Assembly (NCBI GenBank): GCA_008080745.1
Contig: SHMX01000001.1
Location: 1-64,000 of the forward strand
Length of the DNA: 64,000 bases
Reading direction: 5' to 3'
From: Candidatus Thorarchaeota archaeon
Lineage (GTDB): Archaea; Asgardarchaeota; Thorarchaeia; Thorarchaeales; Thorarchaeaceae
Of this stretch, positions 36,707 to 48,500 are shown in pieces. Each line of letters opens with the position of its first letter. Position 1 is the first letter of the stretch. The position numbers and the translations under genes were made by a program. The notes under the pieces were generated by a model. That model was given only the letters and a program-made list of their open reading frames with translations, did not search any database and was not told the DNA's origin.

Positions 36707-36738
36707 CAATAATACTTTCGGCTTAGGGTCTCTAGGTG

Positions 36739-36746
36739 TTTATATA
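36739..36746 (+). promoter_or_regulatory. TATA box of a probable leaderless gene
   Basis: TTTATATA lies 29 bases before ATG 36775. The expected start of transcription falls at or just before the start codon. Confidence 0.65.
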
Positions 36747-36774
36747 TGCACATCAATACTAATTTTTGATAAGG

Positions 36775-37911
36775 ATGAGAAAGAAAATAGGTAGCCCCAG
36801 AGGGTTATTCGATCCTTACTATGTGCCAGACCTGTTATTGCATCGAGACCGTGAGATGCACAGTCTGACCGGAGTCTACAAAGATTCATACGAATCTGAG
36901 TATGGTGTCAATTGCTTAGTTCATGGAATCACAGGGGTAGGTATGACTGTTTTCTCCAGGTATTTTCTCACCAAGTTAGTTCCCCAACAGTTCGATGCTT
37001 TTACTGTCTATGTCGATGCCAGAAGTAAAGATGTGTTGGAGATAGTTTCAGAACTTAATGATAAAATCCATCAGGAAACAAAGAAACCGATTACTGTTGC
37101 ATTTGATCTCGATGTTCTATGGATGCAATTCAAGAGAACTGCCACCTCAGCTAGTAAAAAGACAATATTTGTTATTGACAATATTGACGAACGAAATGAA
37201 GAGGTCTATGCTAAACTTGCAAGACTATCCAAAGAGATTAAGGCGAGTACTATAGGGGTTCTTAACAGCCACGACTACAGATTGCTTACTAAGGCACCAG
37301 CAACACAAATGGCATATGATTTTGAGGTACCCCTAGACACCTATACTCAGGCTCAGCTATATGAAATTGTCCGAATGCGTGTTGAAGATACATTCCCAAT
37401 GTCACTCACAGATGAGATTGTGAGATACATAACTGACATAGTCTGTGAGTTTGATGCTTCCAAGCCAAAGACATCAATTGAAGCACTTAAAGCTCTATGG
37501 CCACTATCCTCTCAGGGACAAGAGATTGACTCAGAGGCAGTACGTGCTGCCACATCCAAAATCACAGTAGTTGGTAATGACCAGGACTATATGGACATTA
37601 TAGATACTATTGCCTTGAATGACTTTATGACTCTTTTAGTCCTAGAGGCCATTGCGGGTCATCTCACAAGTTATCCAACAGAGACCTATATAGATCGACA
37701 GACTGTAAATGACATAATTGCAGCAAAATGCGAAGAACTTAGTGTCAGATACGATCCTCACGATATAGAGAAAAGTCTCCAGACCTTGATCTTTCAAAGT
37801 GTTATTTTTGAGTCCGGATATTCAAGAAATCTATTGTACGTGTTGACGCCTCCCGAGATTCTTTACGACGCCTCTATGAACCTTAGAAGACAATTAGCAA
37901 GAAGAAAATGA
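36775..37911 (+). CDS. Orc1/Cdc6-like AAA+ protein with degenerate Walker motifs
   Basis: 378 aa from ATG 36775, chosen because the TATA box predicts a leaderless message (TTG 36766 is in frame). The layout is Orc1/Cdc6-like. An N-terminal LLHRDREMHSL motif is followed by an AAA+ core and a C-terminal winged helix (LLVLEAIAGHLTSYPTE onward). The Walker A reads GITGVGMT (51-58) with Met where the ATP lysine belongs. Walker B reads FVIDNID instead of DE. ATP hydrolysis is therefore unlikely. It may bind DNA or regulate a true Orc1/Cdc6 (inference). Confidence 0.75.
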   Translation: MRKKIGSPRGLFDPYYVPDLLLHRDREMHSLTGVYKDSYESEYGVNCLVHGITGVGMTVFSRYFLTKLVPQQFDAFTVYVDARSKDVLEIVSELNDKIHQETKKPITVAFDLDVLWMQFKRTATSASKKTIFVIDNIDERNEEVYAKLARLSKEIKASTIGVLNSHDYRLLTKAPATQMAYDFEVPLDTYTQAQLYEIVRMRVEDTFPMSLTDEIVRYITDIVCEFDASKPKTSIEALKALWPLSSQGQEIDSEAVRAATSKITVVGNDQDYMDIIDTIALNDFMTLLVLEAIAGHLTSYPTETYIDRQTVNDIIAAKCEELSVRYDPHDIEKSLQTLIFQSVIFESGYSRNLLYVLTPPEILYDASMNLRRQLARRK

Positions 37912-37918
37912 AATGGTG

Positions 37919-37950
37919 AGCCGGTCTTGCCGGCTACACTCTTTAATTAT
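37919..37950 (+). terminator. Stem-loop terminator
   Basis: AGCCGG (37919-37924) pairs with CCGGCT (37930-37935) over five bases, followed by a T-rich stretch, between two convergent genes. Confidence 0.65.
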
Positions 37951-38399
37951 TCACCCTTCATAGCCTTTTTAGCGGCAACCTCTTCATTTGCCCAAGCTTC
38001 GAGACCCTCAGTATGTTGATACTGTTCTATATCACCCATATCATCAGGCTCAATAAGCACTAGCCATCCATCACCGTATGGATCATCATTCAATTTGCTT
38101 GGGTCATCTCTGAGAGATTCGTTGACCTCAACGATAGTTCCACCAACTGGGCTCTTAACCGCACCTGTCCATTTACCGGATTCAAGAGTGCCAATACTTC
38201 GACCTTCTTTCACCTTTTTGCCAGATGGTCTCATTCGGATGAATTTGATTTTTCCTGCTGCATAAGCACCAAGATCGGTCAAACCAAGTCGGATTTTTCC
38301 GTCCTCTTTCTTCATCCAAAGTGAATCAGTTTCACCAGCATAGTAGTACAGGTCATCAGGGAATTCGAATTCGTCGACCTTTACCAATTTTGTCACCAA
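37947..38399 (-). CDS. Glycine cleavage H-like lipoyl carrier protein, stand-alone
   Basis: A 150-aa GcvH-family protein. The hybrid lipoyl domain has GTLESGKWTGAVKSPVGG with the likely lipoylated Lys76, then DDPYGDGWLVLIEPDD, the classic GcvH C-terminal motif. Genuine GcvH usually reads VESVKAxSD at the lipoyl site, so this is divergent. No gcvT, gcvP or lipoate ligase is in the window. In several archaea, lone GcvH-like proteins serve other lipoate-dependent systems. The start is TTG 38399 or GTG 38396. Confidence 0.8.
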   Translation of the reverse strand: MVTKLVKVDEFEFPDDLYYYAGETDSLWMKKEDGKIRLGLTDLGAYAAGKIKFIRMRPSGKKVKEGRSIGTLESGKWTGAVKSPVGGTIVEVNESLRDDPSKLNDDPYGDGWLVLIEPDDMGDIEQYQHTEGLEAWANEEVAAKKAMKGE

Positions 38400-38456
38400 T
38401 AATTCCGTAGAAAGTGAGCCTTAAGTGGATTTCGGAGGCTCGATGGATTTGGATAC

Positions 38457-38660
38457 CTATTGGGTAGATGCTTGTTTTATTGCTAATTGAAAACGTTCTA
38501 AATCATCAGCATCAAGTTCTGCACACACTGTACCTAAATATCCACAGTCAGTCGCCTTACAGCGATAATTTATTGGATTAGAAGCTGTCATAGTAGTACT
38601 TCTAACAATCTCGACCTGAGTGCTGCCGCATCTTGGGCATACTCTAATTTTCTCACTCAA
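38457..38660 (-). CDS. Single zinc-ribbon protein, TFS/RpoM C-terminal type
   Basis: 67 aa from TTG 38660, supported by GGGAGG seven bases upstream. It has a CPRCGS...CKATDCGYLG zinc ribbon (residues 8-43) with the spacing of the C-terminal ribbon of RPB9/TFS. It lacks the acidic catalytic DE hairpin of the cleavage factor TFS. The tail is helical (DADDLERFQLAIKQAS). It may be a transcription-related ribbon or a general zinc finger. Confidence 0.7.
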   Translation of the reverse strand: MSEKIRVCPRCGSTQVEIVRSTTMTASNPINYRCKATDCGYLGTVCAELDADDLERFQLAIKQASTQ

Positions 38661-38783
38661 ACAAGTGCCTCCCGATACTATACTATAGTATTATCCATAC
38701 TATTAAGCATCTCGACAGGTCAATGATTTTCTGCGTTGGAATTGGTGGGGGTTATTTAGCCTAATAGAGAACAATGATATGAA

Positions 38784-39545
38784 ATGAAACCTTCCAATCC
38801 AAATCTAAGAGTAGGGTTCTCTACAGCAGATCAAATAACCCGTCAAATTGTAAGCTCGGGGACAAAAGAAATCGATATCCTCTTGGATGGGGGTCTGGAA
38901 CTCGGTTTCACTCACCTTTTCTTTGGACAACGTAATCTCCATGAAGACATCCTCAAGATGGCTGTGCATATCCAACTTCCCAAGAATCGTGGAGGTCTTG
39001 GCAGCCCAGTCATAATTATAGATAGCGCCAATATTCTAAGAGTAGACCAAATCTCTGATATTGCTATTGAATTGAAGTTAGAACCAGAAGATGTTATGGA
39101 CCGAATCTATGTCTCACGTGCCTTTAACGCTTCACAGACATATGATTTGGTAATGAATCAATTAGATAAATTCTTCAAACGAGTTCCTGCAAAGCTGCTC
39201 ATTGTTACAGGACTACCAGATTTGTATATCACAGAGGGACTAACAGGAGAGAAGCTTCAAGAAATCGGTCATATGGCAACAAGAATCATGACATTTACAC
39301 TAAGAAGGCAGCTTGCGACGGTCATAACAACACCTACTACAGAACAAGGTAAGAACACTCCAGCAGGCGGAAAAACATTGGCAAGTTCTGCACAAGTACA
39401 TGTAAGAGTCATTCATTCGAAAGCTTATGTAAAATATTGTCTTACTAAACATCCCCAACATCCCGAGAGAATAACCTCAAGAATGAAGGCAACAAAATAT
39501 AGTGCCACTCTTCCTCTCTCATATTTTCTGAGAGAGGAAGAGTAG
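38784..39545 (+). CDS. RadA/Rad51 paralogue lacking a Walker A motif
   Basis: A 253-aa RecA-fold protein. The RadA order is clear. SSGTKEIDILLDGGLELG matches the RadA entry to the ATPase core. VYVSRAF-like text (RIYVSRAFNASQTYDLV) follows, then a Walker B-like strand (AKLLIVTGLP) and a final GGKTLASSAQVHVRVIHSK segment. Where RadA has GEFGSGKT this protein has GQRNLHED (48-55), so it cannot bind ATP in the normal way. It probably acts as a non-catalytic mediator, like RadB or Rad51 paralogues (inference). TTATTTAG about 27 bases upstream suggests a leaderless transcript. Confidence 0.8.
   Translation: MKPSNPNLRVGFSTADQITRQIVSSGTKEIDILLDGGLELGFTHLFFGQRNLHEDILKMAVHIQLPKNRGGLGSPVIIIDSANILRVDQISDIAIELKLEPEDVMDRIYVSRAFNASQTYDLVMNQLDKFFKRVPAKLLIVTGLPDLYITEGLTGEKLQEIGHMATRIMTFTLRRQLATVITTPTTEQGKNTPAGGKTLASSAQVHVRVIHSKAYVKYCLTKHPQHPERITSRMKATKYSATLPLSYFLREEE
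39507..39543. terminator. 15-bp perfect stem across the stop of the RadA paralogue
   Basis: ACTCTTCCTCTCTCA and TGAGAGAGGAAGAGT pair perfectly with a 7-base loop (TATTTTC). The stem covers the last codons and reaches the first base of the TAG stop. It lies just before the end of the convergent giant gene, so it may end transcripts from both sides. Confidence 0.55.
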
Positions 39546-39551
39546 AGAGGA

Positions 39552-42500
39552 TTATTCCTCGTTACCACCAATACTCTCTAGTAGTTCATCTATTGCTTCT
39601 CGTGGAAGTTCTTTTGCCTGTTCAATGAGGTTATCAATCTCATGATCCTCGATACCTCTCTGCTTCAATTCCTTCCTAAGTTCTTCAATCTCGAAGTCAC
39701 TCAGTTTGTCACCGGGGATAGAATCCCAATCAGAGTCAATAGAGGACGGAGTCTTTTCAGGCGTCTTGTCTACTGGAGTAGTATCTTCAGTAGGAGTAGT
39801 GTCATCGGGTATACCGATAATTATTGGACTAGGTCCTTCATCAGGGCCCTTGTCGGGAACCGCACCTGTCTTCAACTTGGCCTCTGTTTCAACTTTCTTG
39901 AGAATATCCTCTACAGTAGTGTGTTCACGACGAGCTGCACGAATAGCTTCTTGTTGAATGACTTCTTTCACGAATGCAGCCTGTTCACTCATCCGCATCT
40001 TAGAAATATCAGACTTGAACTCATCAAGCTCGGTCTGGGAGAGATTAGTCAGTATCTGAAGCTGAATAAGCAGTTCACCCATCTCTGGTACCTCAACAGG
40101 AACTGAAGTTTCAGGTACTTGGCTTACTGTTCGAACAATTTCAAGACCCTTCAACGTGTCGGTCCACAAATCAGCAATAACACCTCTTCTATCACGGACT
40201 TCAGAAATGGGTTTAGGCATCTTACCTTTCTCCATTGCTTTAATTTGTCCGTTTATCTGACGAATACGTTTTGGTACACTCCAGACTTTCACATACATTC
40301 CCAGCAGAAGGATAATGACAAGACTGATGGGGAATCCAATTCTGAGACTGTTATCTACTAGAATATCAACATCGTTCATAAGAACAGATACTCGAAACTC
40401 AGCAGTAGCATTGGTATGATAAGGTCTACTGAGGATTATTTGAATGGCTGAAGGTACACCAACAGACTCTGCATAGAGCTCGATTTGATACCAACCATTA
40501 CTTTGTTCGGCCCATCCGATTACTACAATTGAAGGTGTATCGCTGCTTATGGTGAGAATAGCATCAGTGATTCCAATTCCATGCCATGTGTCATTAAATT
40601 GAACTCGTATTGTAGTCGATGCTCCATGGATAAGACTGAAAGATGTATCGGAAGGATCTGTTGATACTTGAGTTGGGACTTCAATAATGCGAAGTCTCAC
40701 AGTGACTTCTGAAGTTTCGTAATTAGAAAGCTTCAGAACAATGGTGAAACGATAGTAGCCATCCACAATCTCAGGTACTCCTTCAGAGTATTGATAGATT
40801 TCTGTATCAGTAGTATCAAAGACTAGTTTATACCAACCACCTTCCATCTCAATAAGTTCGAAGTTACGACCCCCATCAAAGGTGACACCTCTGAACACAC
40901 TAGCATCAAGCAAATTAGCTTGAGATATGCCACCCACATACCCCTCAGTGGAATCGGTATCATTGTAAAGGACTAGTATTTCGATTGTATCACCCATAGG
41001 TACTACAAGATTGAGTGGATTGTCTTCCGCTACTCGGTTTTGAAGTGGAGATTCAACAATCAACTCGGTTGGTACTTCCTGTACAGCTATAGTAAGAGAA
41101 GAAGTACCAACGACATAATTCGGTTTGTTAAATGAGATAGTAACCGTGTATCGAGCACCAGGCGTCAATATGGTTGTATTAACAAAGACCGTATAAGATC
41201 CATTACCCAAATCTGTCGCATTCAAGCCAGCATATGGCCCCCATGAGAAGAGAGCTTCAGCCCCACCCACACCTACTTCATTCCAGGTGTCATCAAAGTA
41301 GAATGTGACATTGCCTTCCCAACCCCATACCACCGTAGGTGCAGTCAGATAAGAGGCTTGAGTTGGAATAAGTTTGATAGTTAGAGTTAAGGTAGCTATC
41401 GAATCGCTAAGGACCGGGTCTCCGGGCTGACCGAGAATAGTGATACCCCAACTGCCATAATTAGCATCTGTGGTATTGAAGACAGCTTGCCAAATTCCAT
41501 CTCCGATATGAGTGAAGTTGCCTTGGATACCAACCTCCGAGAGATCCCAAATAACCGCAGTTCCGTTTTCATCTGTAATCTGGAAACCGAGGTCAGGAGC
41601 AGTAAAGTTGACCTCAAATGTAACTAGTTCGGAGTAGTAGGCATTGATGGTCTTGGTAGTCGAACCAGAAAGGTTCAATTCGGTTCTGCTCTGTTGTAGG
41701 TTGACCTTGAATTGATATGGAGCAGGATTGTAATTAATGAACTCTGCAAGAATGTTTACACTGTAAAAAGTGATTGGCAATTCAGTAGCGGAGCCAGGAA
41801 TAGTTGCAGTGTAATAACCCGGAGTTCCATTGTATGCCATCGGATAGTCCACACCTTGGAAGGTTATGTAGACATTCTGAATATAGGTATCATTGACTGG
41901 GACAGCGTTGAAAGTGTCATTGAGATATACGCTGATTGGAACAGAGGCCCCTCGAGGTAGATTCAAAGATGCCACATTAGGTGTGATGGGGACCATGTCA
42001 GATGGCAAAGTGAGAACAATCAGGGTGATAGTAGTGACTGCGTTTGCGAACTTGTCCTTCTGAGCATATATTTTGATAACTCTAGTTCCTGAGTTTGCCA
42101 GAGATGTATCGATATCAACGGTATAGACACCCGATGTGCCCGTTTCAATTAGAGTACCTGTTCCTCCGTCCCATTCATAAGTGACGGTAGCACCAGGAGT
42201 TAGATTCGCACTAAGAAGATTCTCATATTCCACATAGAGAGTGGCAGTTTCAGTCCAGCTCAATTGAATGGTATCCTCTGTCGGCGTTAGTATTGTTCGG
42301 ATGACTGTAACAGTGAAGGTCGGCTGAACACTGGCAACTCTGTAGGGATAAAGACTTGCCGTGACATTCAACGCATAACTACCCGTCGAATCAAGGTCAA
42401 TGGTGCTGAACGAGATGTTGTATGCACCACCTCCGATGTCTTCAATTACTAAATCAGCAGGAACAATACCCGTCGATAGATACGACACTGTTATTGCACC

Positions 42501-45500
42501 TGGAACCCCAGCAATTCCAATCTGCCCATGGTCTAAATCACGGAAGTATACCGTTACATTCACACTAGCAGAGATTTCAACTGAGGAGGGCTGTGGTAAA
42601 TCAGCCTGTAAAGCGGTCCATATCAGATCGACTGAACCAGTCACAGTAATAGTTGATAGATTAGCATAGAAGGGAATTAGTGATTGATTCCACTGAACGG
42701 TAATATCGAATGTGTAATCACCAACGTTACTGAATACTGCAGTATTGACTGTTATGTTGTAATATCCAGCCAATGAACCAGTACCCTCCGTAATGTTATA
42801 TGATGAACCCTCAACCAATGACTGCTCAACACAGTCAAAGAGAATGATTGCTCCCTCTACAGGTATATCTTTCGCACCATCTTCCACAAAGAAAGTAATG
42901 GTGAGAATATCACCCTTTGGAGTTGATGGAATCTGTCCCAAAGTGAATGACATAGATCTACCAATGGTTGTAACTCTGAGAGAGGTCTGATCATCAGTAT
43001 AGAATGGTGCATTTGAATCATTCCAATCTATGAAGATAGTAAGATTGAGGTCATTTACCAGTTCAGTTCCTAGAACGGTTGAATTTATGGAAACCAAGAA
43101 GTTAGAACCGGAGGGAGTGATGACATATTCATTTGCTAGAAGTGGAGTACCATTTGAATAGATGATAACATTCGAAGCTGATACGGAGATAGGTTCATCT
43201 GAAATAGTATCTGTGAATCTAAAGGTGAAAGTCATATTATCCCAATAGCTTGTCTGCGAAGGTGGAGAAATAATCTCAACATCCGCTGTTCTTTTGGTTA
43301 CTGTTACAGATACATTTCTTGATGCATCATTGTGATATGGTGCTCCGCCACTCCAAATTGCTGTAACCTTCACTTGATAGGAGCCCAGACTTGTAAGAGC
43401 AGTGGTGTTCAATTGAATGATATATTCTCCAGCCGCTCCTTGTGTCACGAAGAAATCAGAGCCCTCTGTAAGAGTACTTGTGGTTTGCAAACTTATTGTG
43501 GCTCCAGATATTCCCTGTGTTTCATCAACATCCCAATAATACATTGTAAACTCTGCAAACTCCAGATAAGCAGCGGGTACAGGTGCATCTTGAATGTCTA
43601 GACTTGAAACACGATTGCGAATTGAGAATGAAACATATAGGAAGTCACTTCGATAATATGGAGATTCATAGATGTAGGACATACTAATGTTTAGCACAAA
43701 TGTCTGTCCAACAGGTAGAGTCTGACCATCAGTTTCAACAAGAAGCTGATATGTTTCACTTGCAGGCCTCCATGTTACTGTGAACACCCAACTAGTACCA
43801 TTAACAATCTCAAGAGTGGTCTGGGGTGTGGAATTACCAATATTGTCCAAAGTCAACATGTCTTGATAATATAGGATGATTTCCATGGTTGTACCATAAC
43901 CCACACTCCCTACAGGTTCTGCCGATAATAAGGTGGTTCGAAGTCTAACGTTTAGTGTTCGTACAGCAGATGCATCATTGGCAAAATTACTTCCAGTGTA
44001 TACAAACGAGGCATTGATGGAATAATAACCCGGCTCACCAAAGTATCCTGAATCGAACTCGAAATCGAATTGTCCATTACCCTGAGGTGTAATTTGATAG
44101 TATATCAATGGAATCTCAGTTGTTCCATTATATAACGAGATAGTAGCATCATCAATACCAAATTCTGTTGATCCTGCAATATCCTCATAAGTGATAGAGA
44201 ACGTGACATTATCGCCATAAGGCGTAGGAGCCGGAGCCTGATAATCCAACTGAGTTTGTCTCAGAGTGACAGTTAGAGATATCTGTTGGAATGTCCTATT
44301 TGCATAATATGGAGAACCATTCCATGTGATATTGATATGGAAGGTCATTCGACCAATGTTCCCAAATTGTGAGGTGTCAAATGACACGGTGAATATACGT
44401 GTACTTGTACTATAGGTTATTTCTGGTACTTCGGTCAGATTTGTTACCAGAGTAAGATTTCCAGCATTGGCAATCAGTGTATCTATCGTCGTTGTATCAA
44501 GATAACCAACTTGTACTGTTGCATTTTCACCATATGCTGTGTTTGTTGGAGGCTCAATTGATAGAGCAGTTGTCCTTGCAATCACAGTAACTTGTATGTT
44601 TGTTGAATCATCACGATAGTAATTTGGCGAATCTGGCCAATCAACGGAAATAGTCAACTGAAGGTTAGAAACCAATACTGAAGTAATGATTGTAGAATTG
44701 ATGCTAATTTCATATTGATTCGATCCGATATCAGTATAAACAAAATCAGATGGGGACAATTCAATAGCACCTTTGTAGATATGAAGAAGACTCTTTGTCA
44801 CTGAAGGAATAGTTGTTCCATATCCCAGGTCGGTGAACTCAACAACAAAGGTCACATTCTCTAAGTAGCTCGTCCGGCCAGGTGTAGAAACAATAGTGAC
44901 ATCTGTTGGTCTTCTTATGACACTCAGATTGATACTTAGTGAGGCATTATCGTGGAATGGAGCTGTCATGCTCCAATTTGCCCAAATCGTAATGCCAAAA
45001 CTGCCGATTCCCCCAAGTGCTTCAGAGTCCACAGAGACCGTATAATAACCTCCAGAATCGTCAGAATAGGTATACTCGGTAGTTAATGTGAGTGGTGTAC
45101 CACTTACTTCTACGTTGATTGTCGCACCCGATACACCCACTGATGCATCAGCATCACTATAGTATACAGAGAAATCAATCCAATCGAGATATGGCGTCTG
45201 AACAGGAGAAGTTTCCCTTTCCAATGAAGACTCACGATGCCTCAACTCAAACGTAATAGTAGTATCATCCCAATTATAGAAGGGACTCTCATATGAATAA
45301 CTCATATTTAATTTGAGAGAATATTCTATACCAATCTCGAGGCTTGGTTGGTTGTAGGTTTCAATAGTTAGCTCATAGTATCCCATTGCTGAGACCCAAC
45401 TAATTGTATACAGCCAAGACCCTGCTGTTTCAATATTGAAGAAGACATCAAATGTGTCATTTCTAATATCCGCTAAAGTAAGTGTGTCTTGGTAATAGAG

Positions 45501-48500
45501 AATCACAGTAAAGGAAGAGTTGTACGGGACTCTATCAAAGGGATCTGAAGTAAGAGAAGTAACCCGCTTAGTTATAGTCAATGTCCTGTCGGAATCATCA
45601 GAAGCATAATAGAATTCCGATGATGTTATGTTCACAGTAATCACATATGAACCAGGTGTGGCAAAGTAAGTGGTATTGAATACAACTTCATATTCCCCGT
45701 CTGTTCCAGGTGTAACACTGTAATAGGATCCTAGAATTTGAGTGGTACCATTATACAATATAACTGTAGCACCATCAATACCACTTGAGCTACTTCCAGT
45801 CACATCAGTCCAAGTCACTGTGAAAGTCACATTGTCCAAATAAGGAGTGGGAGCAGGAGACTGGTAGTCCAATACCGTATCTCGTACTGTGACTGTTACA
45901 AACACAGTTCGTCCTGTTTTGTTCTGATAGAACGGCGAACCATACCACTCAATATCAAGAGTAAATGATTGCTGACCCAGTCCACCAAATTGACTTGTAT
46001 TAAACTGAACCGTGAAGGTCCGGGTAGCAGATTCGTAAGAGAGTGTGTAGTCACTTAGACTTAGTGAGATATTGAGAGAGGTCGAATTCGCAATGGATTC
46101 ATCTATCAGAGCATCTTCATAATTGAAAGTAAAGGATGCGATTTCCGAATAGGATGTAGCAGAAGCAGGTACTAACGAAACCAAAGTGTCTCTTGCTAAG
46201 ATTCTAACAGAGATTGTATCTGTTCGGTTTGTATAAAATGGAGCAACTCCATAAGACCAGTTGATATAGACTCGCATGTAGATTAGTCCGGTATGTGAAA
46301 ACAGTGATGTGTTGAATCTAATCGAGTAATTACCGGGACTAGTTGAAGAATCAACCTCCCAAATATCAACTTGTGAGAGTTCTACAGATTCTCCTGTGAA
46401 GACGACATTGATGTGAACATCACCAGTATCATTGGTTATTCCATCACCGTTGCTCTTAGAATAGAAGAATGTGTAGCTCATGTTATTCAGATAAGGAGTG
46501 GGTTCAGATGACAAAATCAGGGTAAGACGGGAGTCCTCTCCAACAATATTAGCTGAAGCTTGGACAGTCTTATTCTGGTATTTGTAAACAGAGCCAGTCC
46601 AATTGAAGAAGACAGTGAAGTCTTGAAGTCCTAATCCACCAAATTGTGCTGCAGAGATAGTTATTAAATAATACCCGCTACCAAGCGATGTATCGTTCAC
46701 CATCGTAGCAGAAACTTGCATGGTTTCATTCCACACCTCATAACTAATGAGATCGGACACGATTCCAGCTCCTGCACTATCTAAATCTCCATAGAATACC
46801 GAGATTTCAATCTCGCCATTGTATGCAGTAGGTTCGATAGCACTCACTAAACGAAAGTCTGTGTTGTGTGTTCGAACTACTACAGTCAGGTTAAACAGAC
46901 CAAACTGATAGTTCTCGCCTTTTGAGAAGTTAAACATAACGAGGTAAGTACCTAATGCTACCGAGTCAGATGTAGTAAATGTGAGTTTGTACTCTTCACC
47001 AACCATCGTGACAGATACAGTTTCTGTCCAGTTATGATTAACTGTTGCTCCTGTGATTGCTTCATCGTGGTCAATATCCCAATAATCAACATAGAATACA
47101 GGAGAATTACCAACTGGAATGTCTAATGCACCAGTAGAAGGAATTGCATAGGTATACGCAATCCGGATGACAACGGTGAAACGCAATGTTTGAGGTGCGT
47201 AACCATCTGCATCTGCTGTCAGGTTGTAATAATGAGTGCCTTTGTTGAATCCGGTTATGTTAACAGTAACCCGGTATTGACCATTTCCAAGGTCTTGTTG
47301 ATTGTAGATTGTTATACCCTCAGCTGAGATAGTAGCACCCACAATTCCAGCATCACGATCAATATCCGTGAAGTTCAGAGTGACTGTGAAATCAGTTTCA
47401 AATGGAGTAGTTACAGTACGGTCTCCTGAAGAGAGTTCGCTTCTTGCAGGACGATATTCAAATACCAAAGTTAGTTGATGTGATTGATATCGTGAGTCTG
47501 TAGATACAAATGTAACATAGATGGTATAAGTACCCTCGGGGAAATAGCTCCCATCTATTGTTAGATTGTAACGTCCATCTCCAAGGTGAACCATAGTAAA
47601 GACATAACTACCAGTACTATTTTCAACCGTAAAGTTAGTAGCAGTTAGGCCAGTTATTGGGTCCCCATAATATTGTCCGAGTTCTGTAATATTCAATCGT
47701 AAGACAATCTTGAAATCATCACCTTTTGGAAATATCATGTCATTGGGTTCGTTGGAAAGAGTTGTTTCGATACTATGGATAGTGATATCAAATACGTAAT
47801 TATCAGGATTATAGTAGTTGGAAGAGCCCATTGATACGCTAAGGGTCACTGAAGTGATTCCAACATCCCAAGTATCTGTCGCAAGTGTGATATCAAATGT
47901 GCTTACTGTTGTAATTTCTTGGAAACTAGTTGCCCAGGTGAAATTGAGCCAGTCAACATTTGTATATGTTACAAGTGTACCTGTATCTAAATCAGTTATT
48001 TTCACTGTAACATCTGTGGTATTTCCATAGGGAGAAGTTAGATCTCCAGTTACTGTAATGGAGGTATAGTGTCTTCTAATCGTTACATCGAATGAAAAGG
48101 TATCTGGATCAAAATAGTTGGATCCACTCATGGATACTTCTAACGTAACAGTCACAATACCTACTGACCAAGAATCCGTTGGTAGTGTATCAGTTAGTGA
48201 TGATGCAGGGTTTTGTTCGTAGAACCCACCAGTCCATGTGAAATTGAACCAGTCAGCATTACCAGCTGCCAGTTGTGCACCAGTATCAGAGTCGTAAATG
48301 ATGATTGTTACATCGGTAGTTTCACCGTAAGGAGTAATATAATCTCCAGATACGCTTACAGAAGTGAAATGTTTCCGTATTGTAATATCAAAGTCATAAC
48401 CATCTGGATCGAAGTAATCAGAACCAGTCATATCCACTGTAATAGTAACAGTTTCAGTTCCCAGAGACCAAGTGTTTGTTGCTAATGTAACACTATAACT

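Noticed and set aside
42960-46210. Block duplication as an assembly artefact
   Set aside because: The two copies differ throughout at the amino-acid level, so they are old duplicates and not collapsed or repeated reads.
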